Origin: Riptortus pedestris
Lineage: Eukaryota; Arthropoda; Insecta; Hemiptera; Alydidae
Assembly (NCBI GenBank): GCA_019009955.1
Contig: CM032230.1
Location: 1,254,001-1,318,000, forward strand
Reading direction: 5' to 3'
DNA length: 64,000 nucleotides
Shown: piece after piece, positions 24,501 through 38,100 of the stretch
Layout: each line of letters opens with the position of its first letter
Numbering within the stretch: position 1 is the stretch's first letter
The notes under the pieces: model-generated
Seen by the model: the letters and a program-made list of their open reading frames with translations, nothing else
What the model was told of the DNA's origin: nothing
Database searches by the model: none
Position numbers and translations under genes: made by a program

Positions 24501-27500
24501 AGCTCATATGCCTAGCCTGAGGCCCTTTTTATTTAATTAATTTATAGTATTTTAATACTTGGATGAATGATAAAAATTAAATGATTTTTTTAGCATGTGA
24601 ACATGTGGAAGAAAAGCCATTTCATAGGCTCATTAGTCTTATTGGTTCCAGTTTGAGAGAAGAGTGGTTTATAACTTTTATTTAATTCTATACTTAGTCC
24701 TTTTTGATGATATATCATAGAGTGTTTTGCTAGAAGACTAGAAACCATTCTAAAACTGTTTACTTTTCAGGTGATAACTGCCCAAAATCCTATCTTTATC
24801 CGGGGACCTCAGCAGGAGCAGCCAATGTTTATCCAAAGCCCTCCACCTCAGCAACAGCAGCAGCAAGTCCAACAGCAAGTAACACGTGAGTCATCGTTCC
24901 GTCTCTCTCCAAGCCCATTATCCCCATTCACCAATATCTACTAGCCCTCTCGACATAGGTTCAACACTTTTTCTCTCCTTAATAAAAAAGCTCTCGAGAT
25001 GATCTTGAGCTTGAGCTCTGAGCATTTGGTGTTTCACTCCAACTTACTAGCTTATTTTTTTAATTAGTGGTATTTAGAAAATTTCTTTTAAGGTAAATCT
25101 GCTATTGAGGTTGTACCCTGGGATATGAATTTGCAAACATTTTTTTCAAATATATATCGATTCTACTCAGGAGACAAAATATGGTGTGTTTCAATGTCCT
25201 CTACAATCTTTAGAGACTTTCAAAATTCATCAGGACTGGACTTCTAACAACAAATATCATGACGAATGGCAAACTGGGATTCTGAGGAGTGATGCAGGCT
25301 TCGTAATAAAATTTTTCATATCAAAAACAAAAATGGAGAGCACTTCCATATCGAAAATAAATGGTGGAGAATTTTTTCATGTGGCCAATCAGAAGCTGAA
25401 CCAGAGAAAGAAGAAGAAGCAGCTAGCCTCGACCTTTGACATTATTGCTTCTCCAAGAGGAAAATAGTCTATAGATATCTTTCTTCCTTTTAGAACAATG
25501 TGTTCATACAACAAACAATACATTTTAGATGATAATAAAATCAATTTTTTCATCTTCCAGATCCTTCTTTCCAATTGAGTGATTATATGCCAGCCTGTCT
25601 ACGATATCAGAGCAGCACTCCTAGCAGCAACACAATCAACTCTGCCAACCCAAACAATTTCTACTAAGTTGAACATTTTCTCGAAATCCCCATGACTTTT
25701 GCCATTCACTATAGCTTTTAAATTTAATAATGTGTTGCCAGAAGTTGTACATACTACAATATATTGTAACGTGTACAATTTCTAGGGCTACAGTACTAAG
25801 TGAAAAAGGCATGACAAAATGGCAAAATATACAAAATGTTTTAAAATAGCCGTGGTAGACATCCAGTTGAAGAAGTTGCCGTTAGTAGTACTACATTGAT
25901 AGTACAACATATTAATATTTATTCAATATTATGTGCCAGATCAAATAAAAATACCACATCAACTGCAGAAATTTATTGTTTAAGCAATGAAAACACATAT
26001 TTCCAATACAAAATATGTTCGTCGACAAGTAGCACATGTCCAAGGTTCAAGAAAGCTTGGTCTGGAAAGACCTCTTGGTTGTGAGCACGAACTGGCTTCA
26101 TACTTTGCTGTGTCTCCTCTTGGATAAAAACAATAAAAATGTATGAAAACTAAAAATACATATTTGATATACTAAATGGCAATTAATGAGAATTTAGTAC
26201 AAGTCATACTCAGGGCAAAACAATTTATTAGCAGTTTACAAATGTATGGACTTATTTACCATTAATATATGTGCAAGAACAAGAGAAAATGTTTTCTTAA
26301 TAAATTTCCCTAGTATCTGATTTCAAATTTATAAGCATTTTCCATTTGTCGGTTGGCTCACATTTGACACACCTCTCCGAGTATACTCCTGAGTGATGGG
26401 ACAAGGGTTCTGGAATTTCTCCTGGAGACAATATGCTATCCTGGAGGTTCCTTCCTCCTCTCTACAATGCTCTTCAACCCCTATTTTTAAGTAAAATTCC
26501 TGCTTGATCAATAGGAAGGAGTGCCATAATCCCAAGCATTTTATAACTTTCTTCTTGAAGAGCACAATCTCAGTTTTGTGGGTTATATCTTTTAGCTTAT
26601 TAACATTTTAATTGTATTTTATATGAGAAATATTTCTCATACCTACTGGGACTTGAACTCGTGTATAACAGTTATTTTATTTAGGGCAATACTCAAGAAA
26701 CAAAGTCATGAATACAGATAGCAACAAGTATGATAAATTCTTTTCTTCGAGCAAACCCCCCGAAAGAAGAAGCTGTATAAGAGTCATTTGAAGAGGAGGC
26801 AATTACGTTAATTTGCAACTTAAAGGAGAATACTCCTGCTTATTGTAAACACAATGTTTCATAGATATCAGTTCATTATTACAATAAATATTTATTGCAT
26901 ATTTTGTTGGTTATATACTAATAGTTTATACCTTTTTAGAAAATGTGGCAATGTCCAAAGCAAATACTGATATGAAAGGATCATCGCCTCAGGTCCAGGT
27001 TTCTCGGACATTGTCAATACTGCCTTCAGTAGCTGCACCAATCAGGCCTGCTAGTGTTGCCCCAGTTTCCGCCCAGCTTTTCAAGCAACAGGTATATACA
27101 ATTTTATCTTCATGTATATTACTAGTTAATGACAGCACTAGCATTAATTTTGAATATGTAAGTTTTTAGAAAACATATAAATTGCAATAATAATAAGATA
27201 GAGTAATTAACACTAAGTTCTCCTCTCTCCTAATTGACTTATGATTGAATTACATTTTTCAGTTTGGAGATATTCGAGAGATAGTATACTACAGCCAGGA
27301 GCCTGACTACTACTACACAACCCCAACCCCTGTATGATTTTACACTCCGTCACTAAGCAGAGATATGAGTGTTGTTATACGTTCACTTCCCTCAACCTCC
27401 CCAACACCTGCAACCTATGAACAAAACAAAAAAATAAAATTGAGAAAGGCTCTCAAAAGGGATGGATTTTGTCATATCAAAACTGACCATTTGGTTCACT

Positions 27501-30500
27501 GGGTTTAATTTTAAAATAGCGCAAGACAACAAATTAAAATAATTGGAAACTGCAATAGGAAGCTTATTTCCATGTTACCAGTATCACTATTGCTGTGGCA
27601 CACCACCATTTGGCAGTAAGGTGTTAAAAAGGATTGGCAGGCTTAATGAGTTAACTAGCTTTTTAGGTTTCTTTCCCTGATGATAGTATGGGAGAATTAC
27701 CCCTACATTCCCTGACGATAGTATGGAGAACTACCCCTTCATTCCCTGATGATAGTATGGAGAACTACCCCTTCATTCCCTGATGACAGTATGGAGAACT
27801 ACCCCTTCATTCCCTGATGATAGTATGGAGAACTACCCCTTCTTTCCCTTTTGATATATGGAGAACTACCCCTTCATTCCCTGATGATAGTATGGAGACC
27901 TACACCTTCATTCCCTAATGATGGTATGGGAGAACTACCCCTTCATTCCCTGATGATAGTATGGAGACCTACACCTTCATTCCTTAATGATAGTATGGGA
28001 GACCTACCCCTTCATTCCTTGATGATAGTATGGAGACCTACACCTTCATTCCCTAATGATGGTATGGGAGAACTACCCCTTCATTCCCTGATGATAGTAT
28101 GGAGACCTACACCTTCATTCCCTTTTGATATATGGAGAACTACCCCTTCATTCCCTGTTGATAGTATGGAGACCTACCCCTTCATTCCCGGATGATAGTA
28201 TAGAGAACTAGCCCTTCATTCCCTTTTGATATATGGAGAACTACCCCTTCATTCCCTGATGATAGTATGGGAGAACTACCCCTTCATCCCCTAATGATGG
28301 TATGGGAGAACTACCCCTTCAGTTCCTAATGATGGTAGGGAAAACTACCCCTTTATTCCCTGTTGATAGTTTGGAGACCTATCCCTTCATTCCCTAATAA
28401 TGGTATGGGAGAACTACACCTTCATTCCAGGATGATGGTGTGGGATAGCTTCACTTTCATTCTCTAATGCAATTCCATTCTCATACACCATGAGAACTAC
28501 CACTTCATTACTCAATATTAGTATGGGAGAACTACGACTTCATTACCTGACTATGGTGTTGTCATAACACCTTCAATCTTCGATGGTACTGGAGTACAAC
28601 TGTCCCTTTACCTGATGATGTTGTAGGGCAGTAACACCTGGATCCCCTGTTGGTGCAGAAGAGGAACACCATTGTTCCTGATGGTGGTGTGTGACAGCAA
28701 CAGTAAAAGCCATAGCATGTGAATGAACTGTCTAATACGATAAGATAATGCCTTCATTAGTTTTTGGGGGAAAATCATGTCGCTGTTAAAAAAATATATT
28801 TTTTTCTTCTACGATTACTTAATTTATTCAGACAACTAACTTTTACCAGGTCTAGCTATAGTCTCTAATCAGTAACCTGTTTTCAGTTCACAATGAGTCT
28901 CATTAAAAAATAGCGGAAGGGGGGGGGTAAATAAATAAATGAATAAAAAAATTTGCAATTTACTCTAAAAGGTAAAATTTTAAAATATTGTAAATTTTGC
29001 ATCCCCTTGTTAACAGTAACAGTAGCCATTGAGACAATTGACAATTGATTGAATCGTTGACAATTCTTAAATAAGTTTTATGTACACCTTATAAAGAAAC
29101 ATAAATAGATTAAAATATGAATGTGTTAAATATTGAATTAGATATATTATCAATGCCAGTTACCTAATCAGGTAGGAATGAGAAGCCATCTCCTAGTGAT
29201 ACAGGTATTGGATGACATCCTATGAGCGAACAATCAAACCTTGTTTATGCTCTTTATGTAAAAGATTTACAAAGTAGTTAGTTATTATGATAGTCCTCTC
29301 TTTGAAGGTGACTTATCAGCTCACAAAATGCAGCATTTATTCTGGAAGCAATGTCTCTTTTTCTCAATGAGCTCTTTGTAACACATTTACATGACTAGCG
29401 TAATCAAGGTTTGATTTATTTGCCTGTTGGAACTGTTCCCCCACCTACACTTGTCTTTTATTGCTAGGGTCCGGCCTGTTGTTCCTACAACATCTTTGAT
29501 AAGGTAATCTGATATTGTTAATACTTTTAATTCAATAATTGACATATTTATATTCACAGTTTAACCTCTGTACATGCACGAGTGTTTCAGGTTTAATCCC
29601 TGGTTCCCACTCAGCATTGTGAGGCTACTGATTAGAGAATCCATCATGCTGACCAATTGATTTAGCATAAAGTTTTGTGGCAGGCCCTGGTCCTTTATGC
29701 GAAACTGACTTTTCATTTTTATTAAGGTTTAAGTTATTAAAGTGAACTGCTTCTATTTTAAAGTCACCTGTATATTTTTAAATGCTATAAAAATACAGAT
29801 AGATACCTTTATTTCACATGGTAAAACAAGAGTGGCGAGTTCGATTCTCGCCAGGGCAAAGGAAATTATTTAGTGACGGAATTCATTAAATAACATCCTA
29901 AATCCCAACCTGCAAAGGGTGGTAACCTGTAGATAACCCGTCCCAATTAGCCTTAGTTGCAAAAAGTGGACGTTAATAAATAATAATAATATAAAATTTT
30001 TAATTCTTCTATTATTAATTACTCTTGATTTCACTCATTTATTAATGTATTTTATACTTTGTTTTTTTTTCTAACAAAAAATGTTTCTTCTTCTCAAAAA
30101 CACTTCTTCCCTCGCAAAATTGTTTTCTGTGATACATTATTTTTTGTGATTCTTATTTGTGCTAGCTTTTTGTGGAGTGTTATTAAAGGACTTTCAGGAC
30201 ATAATATCTTTGTATGTAATTGTTGTAATTTGAGAAGAATGATTCACTTTTTTCCGCAATGAATGTGCTTACATTTGAGGATTTATTTTGTGAAGAGCTT
30301 CTTCAGAAACAATTCGCATACAGTCAATTCCAATGGTGAAATGATAAGAATCTCCAGTATCTTTATAAATAATAGCTCATTCATTGTTCTTATCTCATTG
30401 GTTGGTCTTATCTCATTGGCTCTTTAGGAGAGAACATTTTACACAAGTAATAGATGCTATGGTCATTTTAATAATGAGTTCTTTCAATTTTTTATAAATC

Positions 30501-33162
30501 AGTGGAAGAAGATTTACACAAAGCCAAGAATTAGTGTCTGAAAAGGTAGTGTGTATGAACCGTGGTTATGGCTGGCTAGTATTACCCGTATAGCCTATGG
30601 TCTATACTCACATACATACTTATGATTGGATTTTCAAAAATACTTTCTCCAGTAATAAAGACCTGATGTCACCAGTACGTCGTATTTGAGGAACAATATT
30701 TGTCTTGTGTATTGTCTTATTGCTAAAATCAGATGTGAATGAATGGGGGTTGACAGGGGAGGGGGGGGGGTAATAACAAGCAAAAATTAAATAATTCCGG
30801 TAATATTTGAGTTACCAAAAATTATAAGAAATAATTTGGATTAGTTATATCTAATTTTGTAATGTCGCAAAACAATAGAAATATTCGTGATTTTCTATTT
30901 CTCCTTCTATAAGGGACTACTCCTTGTCTAATTTTGGTCATTAGTGCACTAAAGATCAAATTTTATCTAGTTTTACTTATGATGTCATGTAATTACCAAA
31001 GGGGTTAAATCTTTGAATTTGAATTAGCTGGAAAAATAAAATGTGGTGGAAGAGACACATATTGAGAGAGGGGTTGAAGAGTTACGGTTTTTTAATAGCA
31101 TTAAATCACATTTCAGTTTTCTTTGAATATCTTCAAGCTGTTTTCTCCTTGATTGTTACTACCATATTAAAACCCCAATGGGGATACATTTCAGGAATTT
31201 GAACATGTAAGCTTAGCAGCTGACTATGCTTAACTAAATAAAATCAACTTTTGACTTCACTATAAAATTATGGGTAATACAAGCTAACAATTTTGTTCCA
31301 ATTTCTATCTATTAAACTATTAGAAGTAATTATTTGAATTTTGGCTAATTTATAATTTCTGTTCATGGATATATTCTGGAAAACCTTTTCATTAAATTAA
31401 TTTATTTCTAATAAGTTGTGGGCCTCAGGTTAGCCATAATTGTTAAGGATTGGTCTTGATGCAGTTAGATATCTTGGTTCAATTCCCTTGCGAGCAAAGG
31501 AAATTTTTTTAGTGAAAGGCTCTCTAAAAATCACTTAAGGCTATTCGGATTCTCTTGTTAAGGATACTTGCATTGTTATCAACAACTCCTCGGCCCAGTG
31601 ATAAAAACATTATTTATAGGTAGGTTTTAATAAAATCATTTTCAAAATTTTACAAGTTAGAAGAACTACATTTGGCAAACATGGGCACTTGTTCTATGTA
31701 AATTATTAGTTACTGTTAGTAGTGTCATTTAATAGATTTATTCTAGTTGAGGTTTTTCTCTTTGTCTGAGAGAAGAATGTCGTAAGATGTCATCTCTTAT
31801 ATAATTCCTACAAATGAGCCCAAATTATATATATATATATATATATATATTAATATTATTTATTGCATCAATATATCTGCATCTTTTGCAATTTTAGGTA
31901 TTTTGAGGAGGGAAAGAAATAATGAAAGAAAACCAAATAAGAATGTTACATTGAGGTAGTCTTAAAACAATCTGCGTTTCAGACGACTATTTTTTTGTGC
32001 ATTGTTGTTTAGGCTTTCATTGGAAATGCCTTTTTGAGTCCAATAAATGGTTGATCAAAAGCTCAACTCCTAATTCCCGTCTTATTTGTTCATTACACAC
32101 AAACCAGAGAGCTCTGACCCCTGTTCTTAAAATTCTATTTTGGAATGTCTCCATTTTGGTCTTGATATTATTACTAACTGTGAACTAAAACTGGTGAGGT
32201 TATGTTAAGAATGAGTAGTTTATAAAGTAGTATTAAGTATTCGGTTTGTAATTTGAGCTTTTTATTCATCGAGGACAGTTAGAGTTATCCTAACTTATAT
32301 AATACTATCTTGAGTAAACGTGATAATACTGTTTGAAATCACTAGCATTGACAAATTTGTTTTTCATTATGGTCAGCATTGTATGCAAGTGCATAAGAGG
32401 AGCCCTAATCATCAGTTGCTGTAAGGTTATCTGCCAATGTTTTACTTTCCCGGCTCTTCAGTATCTTTAACTTTACAAATATCTGATCAGTGTATATCTA
32501 AATCTTGAAATATGATTTAATAAAATCAAAATTTTCCTCTAGCACATTTAATAGTAAATGATATTTAAATAGTTTGAGTGGAAGGAGGAGAGAGCACAGT
32601 TTCACTGCCTTCTACAACCAATAACAAAGTACATATCACAAAGATGCTTTGAACATACCATGAGCAGGACACTAAGGTCCTAAATAAAGAAATTCAGGTT
32701 GAAAGTTATCCTAAATTTATGTAATATTTGAGTATTTTTCAGTTTAGAAGAAATTCATTTTTACTTCATTGTACAAAATAATTAAACTATTGTAATATCA
32801 AAATTTTTCGGTTTTAAAATTTCCACCAAATTATTCATATTTACCCTCCCTGAACCTTTATTGACTAGCAGGACTTGTGCCTTTCCCATCAACTTTAACC
32901 ATTCTGTGTGTTCTCCAGTTTCCATCCTCCAATTCTGGCCCCCGTCCGGATAATAAATGCTATTAACATCCACTTTATGCTACTATGGGTAATTGTAATG
33001 GATATGGATTATTTACAGGTTACCATTCTTTTTTAGCAGATTTCCCTTAAGGGAAATCAGCTTTAGAGGTTGTACTCATGACACGACATTTGAAAAAAAA
33101 TGTCAATGTCCATCGATCCTATCTAGTAGATGATGAAAACGAGGTCCGTTCAAAATTTTATG

Positions 33163-33200
<38 letters not shown>

Positions 33201-35118
33201 TAGCTAAGGTACCCAGCGATGCCCGGGAAATATTTGTAGACTCACTAATGAAGGTATTTTTATAGCAAGACTTCAATGTGTACAAATACACTTCCCTCCA
33301 AGACATCGTTTTTTCGAATTAGCTAATCCTAAAGGGTAACTTTTCTAGACTAATGGAACAGAAATTGTAGTTATGAAGAATAAATGGAAATGTGTTCCTA
33401 ATCTATTCCTTTCCACTTTTTGAGACTCACCGTTTTTGAATAATCCACACCATAATCATTAATAGCATTTATTATAATTAAATAACATCTATAATGAACA
33501 TATTTCCATTCAAAACCAATCCGAGCACGTATAGTTTAAGCATAGTTTTGTACATAAGATTATATTCGTAATAGTAAATCTCACAATCAGTGGAAATCAC
33601 TTCCAGTAATGCCTGCATTAAACAGGAAATAAGTAATCTCAATTAACTGATTTAACCTCCCTTCTGCTCCGTATCAACATTGATTTCTTTAAATTATTGA
33701 TCCAAAATATTATTTTAATAATTTATCTACCTGATGGAATTAAATAATAGTGGAACCATAAAAATAATTTCATTTATATCCAAAAAGCTAGGTGAGGGGA
33801 AGTGATCGCTGCCCCCCTTGCAACTAAGTAATCTTTAAACAATCATATAGAGTTTAAACAAATATTGTCTTTTGTCATAATGATATTACCATTGCTATGA
33901 TAGTACATATTTGTTTCCATAACATCAAGATATGGGAAATAAAATAATATATTACCAGAACCAAAGAGTTTGATTCCCTATAACTTCCGCTATCACCTCA
34001 CTAATTCGAACCATAATTAGAACTATCTTACAAGGCTAAAAGATAACATCATTTGTCATAATATGAATTTATTAAATAAATAAAATAATAAGCACTAATA
34101 AATAAGCACTAATAAAATTAATGACTCCCTCTACAGTGTTAGCGGATATCCAGTGTTTATTTCATTTTACTACAAAAGTGAATACAACAAAAGTTACTCT
34201 AAATACCAAAATAAACATCATTTATTATGTATATGTTTGCCAAGAAACTAATAAGAAACGAAAAATCACAATTTTTCATTTTCGTCTTCCCTTATAACCC
34301 ACACTCCTGTTCGTACCTAGAAATTTTAATATAGCTTATAATCAGGGATGTTTTAATACTAAATTACATACGGAGTTTCGTTGAGTTCGGTTAAGGCTTT
34401 TATGCCCATTAAAATTGGTGAGATGCTTTAGTTTTTAGTGTATAACTTATTTATACTTTGTTATAAGACAAAAGTGAATATAACAAAAGTTACTGTAAAT
34501 AACAAAATAAACAACTTTTGTCATGTGTATGTTTGAAGAAAAACCAATAGGAAACGAAATATCACTACTTTTAATTTCAGGCCTCCCTTACAACCCCCAC
34601 TTCTGCTCGTCCCTAGAAATGTTAGTGCAGCTTATGATCATGGAGGAGTTAGTGCTAATTTACATACCGAGTTTTGTTTAGTTCGGTTGAGGCTTTTGTG
34701 TCAAATAAAATTGTTGACTCTCATTATAGTTGTTAGCATATATCTCTTTTATAATTTGGTATACGAAAAAAGTGGATATAACAAAAGTTACTCTAAATAA
34801 CAACATAAACAACTTTTGTTATGTACATATTTGCCGAAATATCGCTATTTTTAATTTCAGGCCTCCCTTATAACCCCCACTTCTGTTCGTCTCAGAGAAT
34901 ATTAATATAGCCTAAAGTCTAAGTTGGTTTAGTAGTAATATACATACCAAGTTTCATAAAATTCGGTTCAGCTGTGTATGCCTGAAAAGGCAACAAACAA
35001 ATAAACCAACAAACAAACACACGAAAGAATCAAAATGCAGTTATGGTGTCTATGACATGTGAAACGAAAAAGTATCGTGAAATTTTGTGAAAAAAATCAA
35101 TGTACAGACAGAGGTTAC

Positions 35119-35178
<60 letters not shown>

Positions 35179-38100
35179 GTATGTTACCGCTCTAGCATTC
35201 GCAATTCTGGTTTAGGGTGGGACTATGAATTTTAGTCAATGAGCCCTTATCATGTAATAAATTGCTAGAAGGAATCGAATCCATGCTTCCAGCTTTACCA
35301 ACTCATTTGAGACCATCAACTTAAGTAAGAGCTAACTTGAGCCCTACTTCACTTATCTAATTATTCTGAAATTAAAGGACTATCAATTTTTATCAACTCA
35401 CTGGTTTATTTTTGGAATGTTGTTGTGATAAGAGAGCCCCCTGTTTGAGCAATGTTCTTACTTTTTCTTTAGGTTATACCCTTTTAGTAGTGTCTTAATT
35501 TTTCATTTATGATATTAATTGTTTTATAGAATAATTTAATTTATTTAATTTTACAGGGTAAAATGAAGACGAAGGCAATATTGACAAAAGCTAATGTCCC
35601 AATTCAGAAATTAGATGCTCAGAACCAAACAAAGCCAATATCACCTCAGCAGCCTAAGTAAGATTACTAAGAATTTAATAATGTCTTATAATTATTAACT
35701 CTTTCTTCAATACCAGAAGGATATCTGTTGGCTATAAGCCCTATATTTGTATTTTCACCTGATATTACTGTATCACATTCTGGCCAACATGTAAATTATA
35801 GTATTATGGTAATTATTTTGATCATTTTAAGAAATCATATATCGCAATACTCGTAGATCTCTTTGGTCATTTTCACAATTAAAGTCTTTGATATTGGGTA
35901 TGTCTTCATGTTTTTAGCTGTTTTGCCATTAGGATGCTCAGGGCTTTCTCTGAGACTGAAGAGTATTCTTCTTATTCAGGTATATATATATCCACTCATC
36001 CTAATCAGCTCACATCTACTTGGCCAGAGTCTTACAGCGATCTTCAGATACTTTTTGAGTTTTCATTTTACTTATTTATGGTCTTTCTCTGTAGGTAGAA
36101 TGATGGACTTCCAATGTTTGCTTATTCTATAGCCATCTTTTCTTCTGATGTTATTTGAGAATTTTATTATATCTATTAATTCTTGTACGATGTACATAAA
36201 ATTTTGAACTGACGTTTCCTAGAGCCATGTGGCACATTGTCAAGGTGCTGGTGTAAGTTGCCCAATACCAGGAAAGAATATTAGTACCAGTACAGATAGT
36301 AAAATGCCCAAATAACATCGAAAAAGAAGAAGCTATAGATTAAACGCCTTTGGAAGCTGATCATTCCAACTAGAGAGAATAGATAAGGTAGAAAAAATTC
36401 CAAAGAAACAGACACCGGAAAAAGTATCTGAAGATTACTGGATAGGGAAGATTCGGCCCAAGGCAACGAATAACAACAGAACTCTTCAGTCTGAGAGGAA
36501 GTCCTAGAAGTGTATCTAGCAAAATGCCACCCAAAAACATGAAAACACGCTCAATACCCAAAGACCTTAGCTGTAATAACCTTCTACTATATTTATGAAG
36601 TTATTTTTATTTTCTCCCCTTGAATTAATTTTTTAAAAGAATTCCCTTTATTTCTTTTTTGTCAGGATGATCATTACCAGCCAAGGAACAGTCGTGCCAC
36701 AGCAGAGTGTGCAGCCTGCAGCTGCGGAAAAACAAAGCCTTCAAGTGCAGCAGGTTTTGCAGCCTAAACCTCCGCCTTTAATGAGTAAGCTAAATATGCC
36801 TCTCCTCAATCACTCCTTCCTCCCTTTCACTAACTAAACTCTTCAGACAAATATATTAGGACACTAACCTGGGCCTCCTGGCTAATTAAGACAGTGCACC
36901 AATCACTTTCCATTTGATGAGTATGGGCAGCAACTGTTATGGCAAATTCTTCTCGATCTGAACTATATCGTGTAAGGGTAAACCTTCTGAAAAACCTAAC
37001 TTTCCCACAGAACTTGTGCTGGTCACAAATACAATATGCTGGGTGTCCAAGTTTTACATAATTTTTTTTTTTTTACTGGTTTTAATTTCCATGTCCAAAG
37101 TAAGATAAATAATCTTATCAATATTTAATAAAACTAATTTATTAATAATTACTAAAAGTGAGTCAAGTCTATGAAGGTCAGTTCCTGAAATGCTCTGCAG
37201 TCATTAATTTATTACTCTTTGAATGTTTTCAAAAGTTCTACAATTTTATTTACTGGATTTCAAAGTTATCCCATGGACCAGAGTATCCTAGGGTTGCTAA
37301 TAAACACAAGCTTGACAAAGAAAACTGTAGAGCTTTTTGAAATTTGTTAAAACTATCATTTATTTATTATTAAATCAATTGTTGCTAAAATGATTTTTCA
37401 ACTACTGATCAACTACAAATGTAATCTATCAGTTTTATATAAAAAGAATTTGTCTATGTTATTTTGATGTGAAAGGCTTGTCACTGGGAGCTGGAGGCCA
37501 ATCGCCCAAGGAGCAGCCGACTCAGACGGTAGCCCCCATCGACCAAGCTATTCTCATTCCCGAGAAACCAGTTGTTGTAAGTTATTTTCATTCAATAGTT
37601 TAAATTTGTTCAGTTTGAAGAAAAAAATGTATTGCCTTAGGATTGTGTCCTACATATTAGAAATTCCTCAAATTTGTGTAAAAAAAAAGCAATATGGTTA
37701 TTGATTCACACTGGTTATTTGGGAAGTTAAACACTTTCAATGTCTCTTGCCTTCAGAATTGATCCCAAACAATAATATGAACTAGTAACTTCAGTCGAGG
37801 TAGTAAAATCCAAAGGAAATATCAGTTCATCTTTGTACAACATTTTAGGTTGAGTTAGTACTTGTACTGATGCTGCAACGTTCAAACCCAGAATACCTAG
37901 TTACAAATAAATACATGATGTAAAATGTTGGAGCTTTTAGTCCTTTTTTACTGAATATCATCATTTACAGAATTTGAAACGGCATTTATGGCACTGGAAG
38001 AGGCCATTCTACACATGGTTTAGTATCTGAATGAGTTATTTAGGAAATAAAGAACCTCTTTGTAGGAGATAATGGAGTATTAGCTGGATCTAACTCGATC

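Noticed and set aside
25186..25467. 93-residue plus-strand frame before the candidate exon
   Set aside because: No acceptor in phase, no motif, strongly Lys-rich end; looks like chance or relic sequence.
27851..28195. 114-residue repeat protein
   Set aside because: Product of the 34-bp minisatellite; three units give 34 codons, so the frame stays open by chance.
29815..29860. Functional tRNA gene at the B box
   Set aside because: No complete cloverleaf or anticodon arm; the sequence continues into a SINE body found elsewhere in the window.
35863..36561. Membrane-protein-like frames on both strands
   Set aside because: They lie in the arms of an inverted repeat; hydrophobic look comes from T-rich sequence, with no conserved start or motif.
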